Source: a methanogenic archaeon (GTDB lineage Archaea; Thermoplasmatota; Thermoplasmata; Methanomassiliicoccales; Methanomethylophilaceae). From it: DNA of 31,278 nt. Location of the stretch: the NCBI GenBank assembly GCA_902787415.1, contig CADAGG010000001.1:1-31278 (forward strand), written 5' to 3'. The notes beneath the pieces were generated by a model. The model was given only the letters and a program-made list of their open reading frames with translations, made no database searches and was not told where the DNA came from. Numbering within the stretch: the stretch's first letter is position 1; each line of letters begins with the position of its first letter. The translations under genes and the position numbers were made by a program. Shown here one piece after another: positions 31,150-31,278 of the stretch.

Positions 31150-31278
31150 AGCCGCGATGCGCCAACAGGTGCATGGCGAATATGGAGAGCCAAGATCCCC
31201 GCCGGACACCATCCGGAACAACGTGAACTCTTGCGCTCTGACGTTCGATGCTACGAATGTCTCGTGAAATACGGACAT
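31150..31278 (+). other. possible structured RNA or leader, cut by the window edge
   Basis: No convincing coding frame follows the TATA box at 31121. The sequence can form ATGCGCC/GGTGCAT (31157-31174, loop AACA, one G-U pair) and CCGGA/TCCGG (31202-31216). Two hairpins soon after a strong promoter would fit a non-coding RNA or a structured 5' leader. An alternative is a protein gene starting at an ATG near 31248 and running out of the window. I recognise neither. Confidence 0.3.

Noticed and set aside
31157..31267. 36-codon open frame after the TATA box at 31121
   Set aside because: It is short, has no ribosome site and resembles no known protein, and its first codons form one arm of a hairpin. 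It could be real but is not supported.
1..31278. CRISPR arrays, tRNA or rRNA genes, insertion sequences, prophage
   Set aside because: No regularly spaced repeats, no tRNA T-loop-like patterns in the gaps, no transposase, integrase or terminal inverted repeats were seen by eye.

Overview
The window comes from a methanogenic archaeon, most likely a member of the Methanomassiliicoccales (Thermoplasmata, H2-dependent methylotrophic methanogens). Four things point there: archaeal information genes (TFS, PCNA, KptA, Taw2); methanogenesis marker protein 11; an eleven-subunit F420H2-dehydrogenase-like (Fpo) operon that has neither fpoF nor fpoO; and no gene ending in TAG (every complete gene ends in TGA or, three times, TAA), as expected where TAG is kept for pyrrolysine. 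The placement is inferred from content, not from a database search. Coding DNA is GC-rich and intergenic promoters are AT-rich.

Layout. (1) 1-662, minus: 5' part of a beta-CASP metallo-beta-lactamase RNase, cut by the window edge. (2) 1036-2825, plus: a six-TM protein followed by an acidic/Ala-Lys-Glu repeat region and a nuclease-fold-like C-terminus, broken by an apparent one-base frameshift near 1620. (3) 3103-8713, plus: a compact run of TFS, PCNA, transketolase N-half, a fused transketolase C-half/transaldolase, geranylgeranyl reductase and Taw2. (4) 8714-10222, minus: an unrecognised Cys-rich protein. (5) 10345-14031, plus: the complete AMP/RuBisCO pathway (ribose-1,5-bisphosphate isomerase, form III RuBisCO, AMP phosphorylase). 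(6) 14218-19225, plus: FolD, KptA, marker protein 11, cis-prenyltransferase and a B12-binding-type radical SAM protein. (7) 19255-20061, minus: ProC. (8) 20214-30985, plus: fpoABCDHIJ1J2KLMN. (9) 30986-31278: non-coding tail with terminators, a strong TATA box and possible structured RNA.

How the genes work together. AMP phosphorylase, the isomerase and RuBisCO turn the ribose of AMP into 3-phosphoglycerate, while the split transketolase and fused transaldolase interconvert sugar phosphates and supply ribose phosphate without an oxidative branch. The Fpo-like complex would take electrons from reduced ferredoxin or another donor and pump ions. Here FpoI carries four [4Fe-4S] motifs rather than two, which may be how the complex works without FpoF.

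Several genes have a TATA box 25-28 bp upstream of the chosen start codon, which implies leaderless transcripts and was used to pick starts. Genes inside operons have Shine-Dalgarno sequences or ATGA/TGATG overlaps. No tRNA, rRNA, CRISPR array, insertion sequence or prophage was seen.
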